NCBI RefSeq assembly: GCF_024172185.1
Contig: NZ_JAMZEC010000001.1
Location: forward strand, 8,221,001 to 8,285,000
Direction of reading: 5' to 3'
DNA: 64,000 nucleotides
Source of the DNA: Nonomuraea roseoviolacea subsp. carminata
GTDB taxonomy: Bacteria; Actinomycetota; Actinomycetes; Streptosporangiales; Streptosporangiaceae
Positions 16,407 through 24,602 of this stretch are shown in pieces. The stretch's first letter is position 1. Each line of letters opens with the position of its first letter. The notes under the pieces are model-generated. The model saw only the letters and a program-made list of their open reading frames with translations. It ran no database searches and was not told the DNA's origin. The translations under genes were made by a program, and so were the position numbers.

Positions 16407-16916
16407 TCAGATCTCCTTGACGTGCTCGAACGGCTCCTGGCAGCCGGTGCAGCGGTAGAGGGCCTTGCAGGCGGTCGCCCCGAACTCCGACGTCAGCCGG
16501 GTGGCCGCCGACCCGCAGCGCGGGCAGGCCGGGGCGCTCCTGGCCGGCCCCAGCGTGAGGGGGACCGGTCCGGTGCGGCGGGGGGCCGGGCCGGGCGCCG
16601 ACAGCCCCGCCTCGCGCAGCGCCGCCCGGCCGCGCTCGCTGATCCAGTCGCTCGACCAGGGCGGGTCCAGCACGATCCGCACCTCGACCCGGCCGAACCC
16701 CGCCTCCCGCAGGCGGTGGACGAGGTCGTCGCGCATGGTCGCCATGGCGGGGCAGCCGGTGTACGTCGGGGTGATCGACACGACCACCTCCTCGCCCTCC
16801 TCGCCGCCGCGCACCTCGACGTCGCGCAGCACGCCGAGGTCGGCGAGGGTGAGCATGGGCATCTCGGGGTCGCGCACCTGCCGGGCGGCCTCGGCGGCCC
16901 GTTCCCCGGCGTTCAC
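16407..16916 (-). CDS. paaD: Phenylacetyl-CoA epoxidase assembly subunit PaaD
   Basis: 169 residues from a GTG at 16916 overlapping the paaC stop (GTGA). N-terminal MIP18/DUF59 domain with VRDPEMPMLTLADLGVLRDV and ITPTYTGCPAMATMRDD, then a C-terminal Cys-rich ribbon: CPRCG near residue 132 and CTGCQEPFEHV at the end. PaaD is thought to help mature or assemble the epoxidase metal centre rather than catalyse. All family features are present. Confidence 0.92.
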   Translation of the reverse strand: MNAGERAAEAARQVRDPEMPMLTLADLGVLRDVEVRGGEEGEEVVVSITPTYTGCPAMATMRDDLVHRLREAGFGRVEVRIVLDPPWSSDWISERGRAALREAGLSAPGPAPRRTGPVPLTLGPARSAPACPRCGSAATRLTSEFGATACKALYRCTGCQEPFEHVKEI

Positions 16917-17770
16917 CAGCGCCCGCTCGGGTGGGCGCGGGCGACCACCTGCATCTCGGCGAGCAGCGCGGCGAGGGCCCCGGTGTGCGCGCCTTCGCCG
17001 CCGGTGCCGGGCAGCGGCGCCCGGTCCGGCCGCTCGACGCCGCTCACGGCGAAGACCTGGTCGAGGACGGCGTCCACCTCGTCGCGCACGGTCGCGGGGT
17101 CCACGCCGAAACCGGGGCGCGGGGCGACCAGTTCGGCCTGGTACGGCCACAGGGCGTCCAGCGCCGCCTCCAGCCTGCGCCGCGACTCCTCGGTGCCCTG
17201 CGCGAGGGTGAGGAACCAGCGTCCGGCCCAGTCGCGGTGGTAGGCGACCTCCTTCACGCCCTTGGCCGCGACCGCCGCCAGCACCTGGTCGGGGCTCGTG
17301 CGCAGCCGCTCCAGCACCGCGAGCCGGGCCACCGAGAACAGCAGCAGCCGGACGACGACGTGCGCGAAGTCCCCGTTCTCCACCTCGGCGAGCCGCACGT
17401 TGCGGAACTGCTCCGCGTCGCGGAAGAAGGCCAGCGCGTCCTCGGCGGGCACCGGCGAGCCCTCGGGCAGGACGGGCACCACGCCCGGGTCGGCCGCGGC
17501 GGCCCGGGTCAGCAGCAGGCGGGCCTGTCCGAGCAGGTCCAGCGCCATGTTCGCCAGCGCGATGTCCTCTTCGAGGTCGGGCGCGCGGCTGCACCACTCC
17601 GACAGGCGCTGCGACATGATCAGCGCGTCGTCGCCGAGCATGAGGCAGTAAGCGGCCAGCTCGGCGGGGTCCACGCCCGGCGGGACCGTGGTGTCGACCC
17701 CGGCCAGGGGGTCCTCGAAGCCGGTGCCGAAGGCCCACTGGGAGGAGTCGCCGGCGTATTCGTCGTTCAT
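16913..17770 (-). CDS. paaC: Phenylacetyl-CoA epoxidase structural subunit PaaC
   Basis: 285 residues, helical ferritin-like. Conserved blocks LMLGDDALIMSQRLSEWCSRAP, DIALANMALDLLGQARLLL (read for position) and VKEVAYHRDWAGRWFLTLAQG are typical of PaaC, the non-catalytic partner that stabilises PaaA in the epoxidase complex. The start was set at the ATG at 17770 (MNDEYAG), 13 bases after the paaB stop; a TTG at 17779 in the same frame is possible but less likely. Confidence 0.92.
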   Translation of the reverse strand: MNDEYAGDSSQWAFGTGFEDPLAGVDTTVPPGVDPAELAAYCLMLGDDALIMSQRLSEWCSRAPDLEEDIALANMALDLLGQARLLLTRAAAADPGVVPVLPEGSPVPAEDALAFFRDAEQFRNVRLAEVENGDFAHVVVRLLLFSVARLAVLERLRTSPDQVLAAVAAKGVKEVAYHRDWAGRWFLTLAQGTEESRRRLEAALDALWPYQAELVAPRPGFGVDPATVRDEVDAVLDQVFAVSGVERPDRAPLPGTGGEGAHTGALAALLAEMQVVARAHPSGRW

Positions 17771-17783
17771 GAGTGCCAACCGA

Positions 17784-18077
17784 TCACATGTGCGGGACGT
17801 TGTCGGGGATGTCGTAGAACGTCGGGTGCCGGTAGACCTTGTCGCCGCTCGGCGCGAACATCGGGTCCTTCTCGTCCGGGCTGGAGGCCGTGATGGCGTC
17901 GGCGCGGACGACCCAGATGCTCACGCCCTCGTTGCGCCGGGTGTAGACGTCGCGCGCGTGCCGCACGGCCATCGCGTCGTCGGCGGCGTGCAGGGAGCCG
18001 ACGTGCACGTGGTTGAGGCCCCGCTTGCCGCGGACGAACACCTCGTACAGCGGCCACTCCCGCCGGTCGGCGCTCAT
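17784..18077 (-). CDS. paaB: Phenylacetyl-CoA epoxidase subunit PaaB
   Basis: 97 residues, normal size for PaaB. Starts [20 protein letters not shown] and contains [19 protein letters not shown] and [12 protein letters not shown], the family signature. PaaB bridges PaaA-PaaC heterodimers in the epoxidase. The ATG at 18077 overlaps the paaA stop (ATGA); an upstream in-frame ATG at 18176 would extend far into paaA and was rejected. Confidence 0.95.
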   Translation of the reverse strand: MSADRREWPLYEVFVRGKRGLNHVHVGSLHAADDAMAVRHARDVYTRRNEGVSIWVVRADAITASSPDEKDPMFAPSGDKVYRHPTFYDIPDNVPHM

Positions 18078-19018
18078 CGCGCGCCCGCCCGCTCCGCGAA
18101 GGCCGACGCGGCCTCGCGCACCCAGGCGCCGTCCTCGTGCGCGGCCCGGCGGTGGGCCATCCGCTGCGCGTTGCACGGCCCCTCGCCGCGGATGACGGCG
18201 GCGAGCTCGTCCCAGTCGGGCTCGCCGAAGTCGTGGTGGCCGCGTTCCTCGTTCCAGCGCAGGTCGGGGTCGGGCAGCGTCACCCCGAGCGCCTCGGCCT
18301 GCGGGACCGTCATGTCCACGAACTTCTGGCGCAGCTCGTCATTGGAGTTGCGCTTGATGCCCCAGGCCATCGACCGGGCGCTGTTGGGGGAGTCGGTGTC
18401 CGGCGGGCCGAACATCATCAGCGCCGGCCACCAGAACCGGTTCACCGACTCCTGGACCATCTCCCGCTGGGCGTCGGTGCCGCGCATCATCGTCATCAGC
18501 AGCTCGTAGCCCTGCCGCTGGTGGAAGGACTCCTCCTTGCAGATGCGGATCATGGCGCGGCCGTACGGGCCGTAGGAGGTGCGGCAGAGCGGCACCTGGT
18601 TGCAGATGGCGGCGCCGTCGACCAGCCAGCCGATCGTCCCGACGTCGGCGTACGACAGCGTCGGGTAGTTGAAGATCGAGGAGTACTTCTGCCGGCCGGT
18701 GAGCAACAGGTCGGTCAGCTCGGCCCGGGAGACGCCCAGGGTCTCGCACGCCGAATACAGATACAGCCCGTGGCCCGCCTCGTCCTGCACCTTGGCCAGC
18801 AGGATCGCCTTGCGGCGCAGGGAGGGCGCGCGGCCGATCCACGCGCCCTCCGGCTGCATGCCGATGATCTCGGAGTGCGCGTGCTGGGCCATCTGGCGGA
18901 CGAGCGTCCGGCGGTAGGCGTCCGGCATCCAGTCACGGGGCTCGATCCGGTCGTGGCGCGCGATGGTCGCCTCGAACGCGGCCTCGAGCGCTTCGGGCTC
19001 CACCGGTGTCGTCGTCAT
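18074..19018 (-). CDS. paaA: Phenylacetyl-CoA 1,2-epoxidase catalytic subunit PaaA
   Basis: 314 residues, normal PaaA length. Di-iron ligand regions are visible as [15 protein letters not shown] (around residue 75) and [15 protein letters not shown] (around 155), plus [15 protein letters not shown]. With NADPH-derived electrons it epoxidises the aromatic ring of phenylacetyl-CoA. First gene of the leftward paa operon. A near-ideal ribosome site, GGGGAGGTAAAG, ends right at the ATG (19018). A PaaR-like operator lies 27-48 bp upstream. Confidence 0.96.
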   Translation of the reverse strand: MTTTPVEPEALEAAFEATIARHDRIEPRDWMPDAYRRTLVRQMAQHAHSEIIGMQPEGAWIGRAPSLRRKAILLAKVQDEAGHGLYLYSACETLGVSRAELTDLLLTGRQKYSSIFNYPTLSYADVGTIGWLVDGAAICNQVPLCRTSYGPYGRAMIRICKEESFHQRQGYELLMTMMRGTDAQREMVQESVNRFWWPALMMFGPPDTDSPNSARSMAWGIKRNSNDELRQKFVDMTVPQAEALGVTLPDPDLRWNEERGHHDFGEPDWDELAAVIRGEGPCNAQRMAHRRAAHEDGAWVREAASAFAERAGAR

Positions 19019-19044
19019 CTTTACCTCCCCAAGCATGGCGGCTT

Positions 19045-19066
19045 ATTTACTTATCGCTCGGTCAGT
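19045..19066 (-). promoter_or_regulatory. PaaR-like operator between paaA and paaZ
   Basis: On the minus strand the left half reads ACTGACCGAGCG, an exact fit to the first half of the PaaR consensus ACTNACCGNNCG known from Corynebacterium glutamicum; the right half is degenerate (5 of 7 fixed positions). It lies in the 106-bp divergent promoter region, so one bound repressor could control both paa operons. Confidence 0.55.
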
Positions 19067-19124
19067 AATACGGTGGCACGTGCCGGGGCTCCTGCGCAAG
19101 GTCCCCGCGGAGAGGAGAGGACGC

Positions 19125-21176
19125 GTGAGCGCGCTGCTGGAGAGCTACGCCGCCGGACGATGGTTCCGGGCGGCCGACGACGGAGAGCCCCTGCTCGACG
19201 CCGCCACGGGCGAGGAGGTCGCGCGGATCTCCAGCCGGGGGCTGGACGTCGCCGCGATGGTGCGCCACGCCCGCGACACCGGCGGGCCGGCGCTGCGGTC
19301 CCTGACCTTCCACGAGCGGGCCGCCCTGCTGAAGGCGCTGGCCAAGCACCTGCTCGCGGGCAAGGAGGAGCTGTACGCGCTGTCGGTGCGCACCGGCGCC
19401 ACCTCGCGCGACACGATGATCGACGTGGACGGCGGCATCGGCACCCTGTTCAGCTACGCGAGCAAGGGCGTGCGCGAGCTCCCGAACGACACCGTCTTCC
19501 TCGACGGCGGCCTGGAGCGCCTGGGCAAGGGCGGCACGTTCGTCGGCCAGCACCTCTACACGTCGCGGCCGGGCGTCGCGGTGCAGATCAACGCCTTCAA
19601 CTTCCCGGTCTGGGGGATGCTGGAGAAGCTGGCCCCGGCCTTCCTCGCCGGGCTGCCCTCGATCGTCAAGCCCGCCAGCCAGACGGCGTACCTGACCGAG
19701 CTGGCCGTGCGGCTGATCATCGAGTCGGGCATCCTGCCCGAGGGGGCGCTCCAGCTCGTCGCGGGCGGCGCCGGCGGGCTGCTCGACGAGCTGACCGTCC
19801 AGGACTCCGTCGCCTTCACCGGCTCCGCGCACACCGCCGGCATCCTGCGCCGCCACCCGAACGTGCTCGACGGCGGCGTCGTGCTGGGCGTCGAGGCCGA
19901 CTCCCTGAACTGCTCCATCCTCGGGCCGGACGTGCGGCCGGAGGACCCGGAGTTCGACCTGTTCGTCAAGGGCGTCGTCACCGAGATGACGGTCAAGGCG
20001 GGACAGAAGTGCACCGCCATCCGCCGGGTCATCGTGCCCTCGGCCATGGCCGACCAGGTCGTCGAGGCGCTGGCCGCGCGCCTGTCGAAGGTGACCGTCG
20101 GCGACCCGCGCAACCCGGACGTCCGGATGGGCGCCCTGGCCAGCCTCGGCCAGCGCGACGAGGTGCGCAAGGCCGTCGAGGCGCTGCGGGCCAGCGCGGA
20201 GGTCGTCTTCGGCGAGCCCGCCGGCGCGTCCCTGCTCGACGGCGACGCCGAGCGCGGCGCGTTCATGACCCCGCTGCTGCTGCGCGCCCGTCCCGGTGCC
20301 ACCGAGCCGCACGACGTGGAGCCGTTCGGGCCGGTCGCCACCGTGCTCGCCTACGACGGCCTGGACGCGGCCGTCGCGCTCGCCGCGCGCGGCAAGGGCA
20401 GCCTCGTCGCCTCCGTCGCCACCCACGACCCGGACGTCGCGCGCTCCGTCGTCCTCGGCCTCGCGCCGTGGCACGGCCGGGTCCTCGTCCTGGACCGCGA
20501 CGACGCCAAGGAGTCCACCGGGCACGGCTCGCCGCTGCCCGTCCTCGTCCACGGCGGCCCCGGCCGGGCCGGCGGCGGCGAGGAGCTCGGCGGCGTGCGC
20601 GGGGTCCTGCACCACATGCAGCGCACCGCCGTCCAGTCCTCCCCGGACCTGCTCACCGCGGTCACCGGGCGCTGGACCACGGGCTCCGCGCGCGGCGAGT
20701 CCGGCGTCCACCCGTTCCGCAAGTCCCTGCGGGAGCTGCGGATCGGCGACACGATCGCCTCCGCGCCGCGCACGGTCTCGCTCGCCGACATCGAGCACTT
20801 CGCCGAGTTCACCGGCGACACCTTCTACGCGCACACCGACGCCGAGGCGGCGGCGCGCAACCCGCTGTTCGGCGGCATCGTCGCGCACGGCTACCTCGTC
20901 GTGTCGCTGGCCGCCGGGCTCTTCGTGGACCCGGCGCCCGGACCGGTCCTGGCCAACTTCGGCGTGGACGCGCTGCGCTTCCTCACCCCGGTGAAGGCGG
21001 GCGACACGATCGACGTGACGCTGACCGTCAAGCAGATCACGCCGCGCAGCTCGGCGGACTACGGCGAGGTCCGCTGGGACGCCGTCGTCGCCAACCAGGA
21101 CGGCCAGCCGGTCGCCACGTACGACGTGCTGACCCTCGTGGCCAAGACCTGGCCGATGCCCGAACAGGAGGGCTGA
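19125..21176 (+). CDS. paaZ: Bifunctional PaaZ: oxepin-CoA hydrolase / semialdehyde dehydrogenase
   Basis: 683 residues from a GTG with ribosome site gaggagagg. N-terminal aldehyde dehydrogenase (about 1-520) with NAFNFPVWGMLEKLAPAFLA, the nucleophile Cys296 in KAGQKCTAIRR and Glu257 in GVEADSLNCS. C-terminal MaoC/R-hydratase domain (about 540-683) with EHFAEFTGDTFYAHTDAEAA holding the Asp/His pair. It opens oxepin-CoA and oxidises the resulting semialdehyde to 3-oxo-5,6-dehydrosuberyl-CoA. Full-length fusion, both active sites intact. First gene of the rightward paa operon. Confidence 0.96.
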   Translation: MSALLESYAAGRWFRAADDGEPLLDAATGEEVARISSRGLDVAAMVRHARDTGGPALRSLTFHERAALLKALAKHLLAGKEELYALSVRTGATSRDTMIDVDGGIGTLFSYASKGVRELPNDTVFLDGGLERLGKGGTFVGQHLYTSRPGVAVQINAFNFPVWGMLEKLAPAFLAGLPSIVKPASQTAYLTELAVRLIIESGILPEGALQLVAGGAGGLLDELTVQDSVAFTGSAHTAGILRRHPNVLDGGVVLGVEADSLNCSILGPDVRPEDPEFDLFVKGVVTEMTVKAGQKCTAIRRVIVPSAMADQVVEALAARLSKVTVGDPRNPDVRMGALASLGQRDEVRKAVEALRASAEVVFGEPAGASLLDGDAERGAFMTPLLLRARPGATEPHDVEPFGPVATVLAYDGLDAAVALAARGKGSLVASVATHDPDVARSVVLGLAPWHGRVLVLDRDDAKESTGHGSPLPVLVHGGPGRAGGGEELGGVRGVLHHMQRTAVQSSPDLLTAVTGRWTTGSARGESGVHPFRKSLRELRIGDTIASAPRTVSLADIEHFAEFTGDTFYAHTDAEAAARNPLFGGIVAHGYLVVSLAAGLFVDPAPGPVLANFGVDALRFLTPVKAGDTIDVTLTVKQITPRSSADYGEVRWDAVVANQDGQPVATYDVLTLVAKTWPMPEQEG

Positions 21177-21177
21177 G

Positions 21178-21969
21178 GTGGGCGAGGCTCCGCTCCGGCT
21201 GGAGCGTGACGGCGCCGTCGCCGTGCTGACCCTCGACCGGCCGGAGCGCCGCAACGCGCTGGACGGCGAGCTGAAGACGGCGCTGCGCCGGGCTCTGGAG
21301 GAGGTCGCGGCCGACGACGCCGTCCGCGCCGTGCTGCTGACCGGGGCGGGCAGCGCCTTCTGCGTCGGCCAGGACCTCGCCGAGCACGCGGCGGCCCTGC
21401 GCTCCGACGCCGGGCACGCCTTCGACACCGTCGAACGGGACTACGCGCCGGTCATCCGGCTCCTGGCCACCATGGGCAAGCCGGTCGTCGCCGCCGTCAA
21501 CGGCACGTGCGTCGGCGCCGGGCTGGCCCTCGCCCTGGCCTGCGACCTGCGGGTGCTCGCGGAGGAGGCGGTCTTCGCCACGGCGTTCACGGCCATCGGG
21601 CTGACCTGCGACTCGGGGCTGTCGCTGACGCTCGCCCGGGCGGTCGGCGAGGCCAAAGCCAAGGAGCTGGTCCTGCTCGGCGAGTCGTTCGGCGCCCGGC
21701 AGGCGGTGGAGTGGGGCATCTCGGGCCGGGTCGTCCCGCGCGCGGAGGTCGGGGCGGTGGCGCGTGAGCTGGCGGCCCGGCTCGCCGCCGGGCCGACCGC
21801 CGCCTACGCCGAGTCCAAGCGGCTGATCGCGGCGGCCTGGGACCAGGACCTCGGCGCGGCGCTCACCGCCGAGGCCCGCGCCCAGGCCCGCCTGGGGCTG
21901 ACCGCCGACCACGCGGGAGCGGTGGAGGCGTTCCTCGGCAAGCGGAAGCCCGCCTTCGAGGGACGCTGA
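21178..21969 (+). CDS. paaG: 1,2-epoxyphenylacetyl-CoA isomerase (PaaG), crotonase family
   Basis: 263 residues from a GTG one base after the paaZ stop, with ribosome site aggagg inside the end of paaZ. Crotonase fold: oxyanion loop AFCVGQDLAEHAAAL, with the GQDL motif typical of PaaG-type isomerases, then NGTCVGAGLALALACDLRV. PaaG isomerises the ring epoxide to the oxepin that PaaZ opens, which fits the co-transcription. The other crotonase in this cluster (13432) is the better hydratase candidate. Confidence 0.87.
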   Translation: MGEAPLRLERDGAVAVLTLDRPERRNALDGELKTALRRALEEVAADDAVRAVLLTGAGSAFCVGQDLAEHAAALRSDAGHAFDTVERDYAPVIRLLATMGKPVVAAVNGTCVGAGLALALACDLRVLAEEAVFATAFTAIGLTCDSGLSLTLARAVGEAKAKELVLLGESFGARQAVEWGISGRVVPRAEVGAVARELAARLAAGPTAAYAESKRLIAAAWDQDLGAALTAEARAQARLGLTADHAGAVEAFLGKRKPAFEGR

Positions 21970-21972
21970 ACC

Positions 21973-22001
21973 GCGGAGGGCCCGATCGCCGGGCCCTCCG
22001 C
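21973..22001. terminator. Bidirectional hairpin terminator between paaG and VOC gene
   Basis: Perfect 12-bp inverted repeat GCGGAGGGCCCG / CGGGCCCTCCGC with a 5-base loop (ATCGC), placed 3 bp after the paaG stop and 8 bp before the convergent gene's stop. No U-tract, as usual in actinobacteria. Confidence 0.8.
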
Positions 22002-22009
22002 CGTGCCGG

Positions 22010-22747
22010 TCAGCGTGGGGTGAGGACGCAGAACTCGTTGCCCTCCGGGTCGGCGAGGACCGTCCACGGCACGTCGCCCTGGCCGAGATCGACGTCGGTC
22101 GCGCCGAGAGCCCGCAGCCGGGCCACCTCCGCCGCCTGGTCGTCGCCGGGGTACGGCCGGAGGTCGAGATGGATGCGGTTCTTTACGATCTTCGCGTCGG
22201 GCGCGCGGAGGAACTCGAGGTAGGGCCCGACGCCCTTGGCCGAGCGCAGCGTCGCCTGGTCGTCGGTGACCCGGTGCACGGTCCAGTCCATCGCCTCGCC
22301 CCAGAACCGGGCCATGGCCCGCGGGTCGGCGCAGTCGACCACCACCGCGGCCATCGGCCCGGTGTCCCGGTAGATCTCCCGGGGCTCCAGCACGCAGAGC
22401 TCGTTGCCCTCCGGGTCGGCGAGGACCGTCCACGGCACGTCGCCCTGGCCCACGTCGGCGGGGGTCGCGCCGAGAGCCCGGAGGCGCGCGACCAGGTCGG
22501 CCTGATGGGCCGCGGAGGTGGTGGCCAGGTCGATGTGCACGCGGTTCTTCACCGTCTTGGGCTCGGGGACGGCGACGACGGCGAGGACGAGGGCGGCGGG
22601 GTCGGGGTAGGCGAGACCCTCGGGTCCGACGCCGGTCTCGCCCGGCTCCTCGTCGGCGACGGTCCAGCCGAGCGCCTCCGCCCAGAACCGGCCGAGCGTG
22701 GAGGGGTCCCGGGCGTCCATGGCCAGATGGACGAGTCGCAGCGCCAT
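22010..22747 (-). CDS. Two-domain VOC (glyoxalase/bleomycin-resistance fold) protein
   Basis: 245 residues made of two VOC modules (residues 1-122 and 130-245). Each ends in the nearly identical block GQGDVPWTVLADPEGNE followed by CVL. Each also has KNRVHIDL or KNRIHLDL and RFWxEAxxWTV. This Glyoxalase_6 type is common in actinobacteria, sometimes binding drugs or metals; function unknown here. The nucleotide repeat underlying the two modules is strikingly conserved (see 22034-22450). Convergent with paaG; divergent from the epoxide hydrolase, 65 bp between starts. Confidence 0.82.
   Translation of the reverse strand: MALRLVHLAMDARDPSTLGRFWAEALGWTVADEEPGETGVGPEGLAYPDPAALVLAVVAVPEPKTVKNRVHIDLATTSAAHQADLVARLRALGATPADVGQGDVPWTVLADPEGNELCVLEPREIYRDTGPMAAVVVDCADPRAMARFWGEAMDWTVHRVTDDQATLRSAKGVGPYLEFLRAPDAKIVKNRIHLDLRPYPGDDQAAEVARLRALGATDVDLGQGDVPWTVLADPEGNEFCVLTPR
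22034..22450 (-). repeat. 51-bp perfect direct repeat inside the VOC gene
   Basis: Positions 22034-22084 and 22400-22450 are identical over 51 bp (starting ctcgttgccctccgggtcgg), and a further 17 bp (gtcgcgccgagagcccg) is shared about 12-15 bp further on. The copies encode the same end of each VOC module. The rest of the modules has diverged. Confidence 0.92.
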
Positions 22748-22812
22748 GCCGCCGATCTTATCGCCTGCATTATGCTCGTTGGGCGAGTTAATGAGCCGAC
22801 GAGGAGGGCGGC

Positions 22813-23973
22813 ATGACCGACGACGTGACCCCGTTCCATCTCGACGTCCCCGAGGCCGTGCTGGACGACCTGCGCGACCGCCTGCGGCGCGCCCGCTGGC
22901 CGGAGGAGGAGACGGCCGGCGACTGGTCGCAGGGCGTCCCCCTGGACTACCTGCGGGAGCTGTGCCGCTACTGGGCCGAGGAGTACGACTGGCGGGCCAC
23001 CGAGCGGCGCCTGAACGCCCTGCCGCAGTTCCGCACCACCATCGACGGCCTCGGCGTCCACTTCCTGCACGTCCGCTCGCCGTACGAGGGCGCCATGCCG
23101 CTCGTCCTGACCCACGGCTGGCCCGGCTCGGTCGTGGAGTTCCTCGAGGTGATCGGCCCGCTCACCGACCCGGTCGCCCACGGCGGCGACGCCCGCGACG
23201 CCTTCCACGTGGTGTGCCCCTCGCTGCCCGGCTACGGCTTCAGCGACAAGCCGGCCCGGCAGGGCTGGGGCGTCGAGCGCATCGCCGACGCCTGGATCCG
23301 GCTGATGGCCCGCCTCGGCTACGACCGCTACGGCGCGGCGGGCTCCGACTGGGGCACCACCGTCACCACGCTCGTCGGCCGGCGGGACCCGGACCACGTG
23401 GCCGGCATCCACCTCGTCCCGCCGCTCGCGGCCCCGGACCCGGCCACGTTCGGCGACCTCACCGACGCCGAGGCCGCCGCGCTGGAAGCCCTCGAACGCG
23501 CCCAGGAGAGCGAGGACGGATACTCGCTGGAGCAGTCCACCCGGCCCCAGACCATCGGCTACGGCCTCGTCGACTCCCCGGTGCTGCTGTGCGCCTGGAT
23601 CATCGAGAAGTTCCGCTCCTGGACCGACTGCGACGGCCACCCCGAGAACGTCCTCACCCGCGACGAGCTCCTCGACAACCTCATGTTCTACTGGCTGCCC
23701 GGGACCGGCGCGTCCGCCGCCCGGCTCTACTGGGAGAGCTTCAGGCAGGTCCAGCGGCTCTTCACCGCCGGGACGACGGACGTGGTGACGGTCCCGGCCG
23801 GCTGCTCGGTCTTCCCCAAGGAGAACCCCCGCCCCTCCCGGCGCTGGGCCGAGCGGCGCTTCACCGACATACGGCACTGGAACGAGCCGGACAAGGGCGG
23901 CCACTTCGCCGCGTTCGAGCAGCCCGAGCTGTTCGTCGAGGAGCTGCGCGCCTTCTTCCGCCTCGTCCGCTGA
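22813..23973 (+). CDS. Epoxide hydrolase, EHN plus alpha/beta-hydrolase
   Basis: 386 residues. N-terminal EHN domain (1-105) with FHLDVPEAVLDDLRDRLRRARWPEE, then the alpha/beta-hydrolase core: oxyanion motif LTHGWPGSVVEF, nucleophile Asp in GAAGSDWGTTV, ring-donor tyrosines in the lid, and His in GGHFAAFEQPELF. Such enzymes open epoxides to diols, for detoxification or juvenile-hormone-like/lipid epoxides. Start ATG 22813 with ribosome site gaggagg. Its position near the paa cluster, whose intermediates are epoxides, is suggestive but the VOC gene and a terminator separate them. Confidence 0.9.
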   Translation: MTDDVTPFHLDVPEAVLDDLRDRLRRARWPEEETAGDWSQGVPLDYLRELCRYWAEEYDWRATERRLNALPQFRTTIDGLGVHFLHVRSPYEGAMPLVLTHGWPGSVVEFLEVIGPLTDPVAHGGDARDAFHVVCPSLPGYGFSDKPARQGWGVERIADAWIRLMARLGYDRYGAAGSDWGTTVTTLVGRRDPDHVAGIHLVPPLAAPDPATFGDLTDAEAAALEALERAQESEDGYSLEQSTRPQTIGYGLVDSPVLLCAWIIEKFRSWTDCDGHPENVLTRDELLDNLMFYWLPGTGASAARLYWESFRQVQRLFTAGTTDVVTVPAGCSVFPKENPRPSRRWAERRFTDIRHWNEPDKGGHFAAFEQPELFVEELRAFFRLVR

Positions 23974-23991
23974 CCGCTCGCCGGGCGCCTG

Positions 23992-24483
23992 TCACTGGGC
24001 GCCCGCCCCGCGGGCCTCCTCGAACACCAGCCACGTACGGGTGGCGCGCACGTTCGGGATGTCCTGGATGAGCTCCAGCACCACGTGCCGCAGGGTGGCG
24101 TTGTCCGGGGTCCTGACCAGGGCCAGGACGTCGAAGTCGCCGCCGAGCAGGGCGAAGTGCTCCACATACGGGGTATCCCGCAGCCGGGCCGACACCGCGC
24201 GCCAGGAGTTCTGCTCGATGGTGAGCGAGACGTACGCGCTGGTCCCGAGACCGGCCCGGTGCGGGGCGACCTGCGCCGTGAAGCCGGTGATCACCCCGGC
24301 GTCCATCAACCGGGTGATCCGGGCGTAGACGTTGGCGCGGGAGACGTGCACGCGCTCGGCGAGGGTGCGCATCGAGATCCGGCCGTCCCGCCGCAGCTCG
24401 GCGATGATCGACCGGTCCACCCCGTCCAGCGGCGCGGCCGAATGTCCCGCCGGCCCCTCCCCGGCGCCGTCGTTCAACGACAA
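23992..24483 (-). CDS. bkdR: Lrp/AsnC-family regulator, probable BkdR
   Basis: 163 residues. AsnC helix-turn-helix (residues 20-70) with LDGVDRSIIAELRRDGRIS and RVHVSRANVYARITRL, then a RAM effector domain with VEHFALLGGDFDVLALVRTPD. It is divergently transcribed from a branched-chain oxoacid dehydrogenase operon, the classic arrangement of bkdR, and probably responds to branched-chain amino acids. Start ATG at 24483. Role inferred from context. Confidence 0.85.
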   Translation of the reverse strand: MSLNDGAGEGPAGHSAAPLDGVDRSIIAELRRDGRISMRTLAERVHVSRANVYARITRLMDAGVITGFTAQVAPHRAGLGTSAYVSLTIEQNSWRAVSARLRDTPYVEHFALLGGDFDVLALVRTPDNATLRHVVLELIQDIPNVRATRTWLVFEEARGAGAQ

Positions 24484-24563
24484 TTGGCCCTCCCAAAGCC
24501 TGCTTTAAACCTCTTTGTCGCTCATCATGCCCGATGTCTTGAACGCCTGGCTCCATGCGCGGA

Positions 24564-24594
24564 CGCTTTCCCTGACAAACGTCCAGAGAAAGCG
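24564..24594. promoter_or_regulatory. Inverted repeat upstream of the bkd operon
   Basis: cgctttc (24564-24570) and gaaagcg (24588-24594) form a perfect 7-bp inverted repeat spanning three helical turns, just before the E1-alpha gene. A candidate site for the divergent AsnC-type regulator; also could be a 5' UTR hairpin. Confidence 0.35.
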
Positions 24595-24602
24595 AGGGTC
24601 GC

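Noticed and set aside
18137-21229. 1030-codon open frame over paaA and paaZ
   Set aside because: Shadow of paaA/paaZ; composition is GC-driven and the real genes have intact catalytic motifs.
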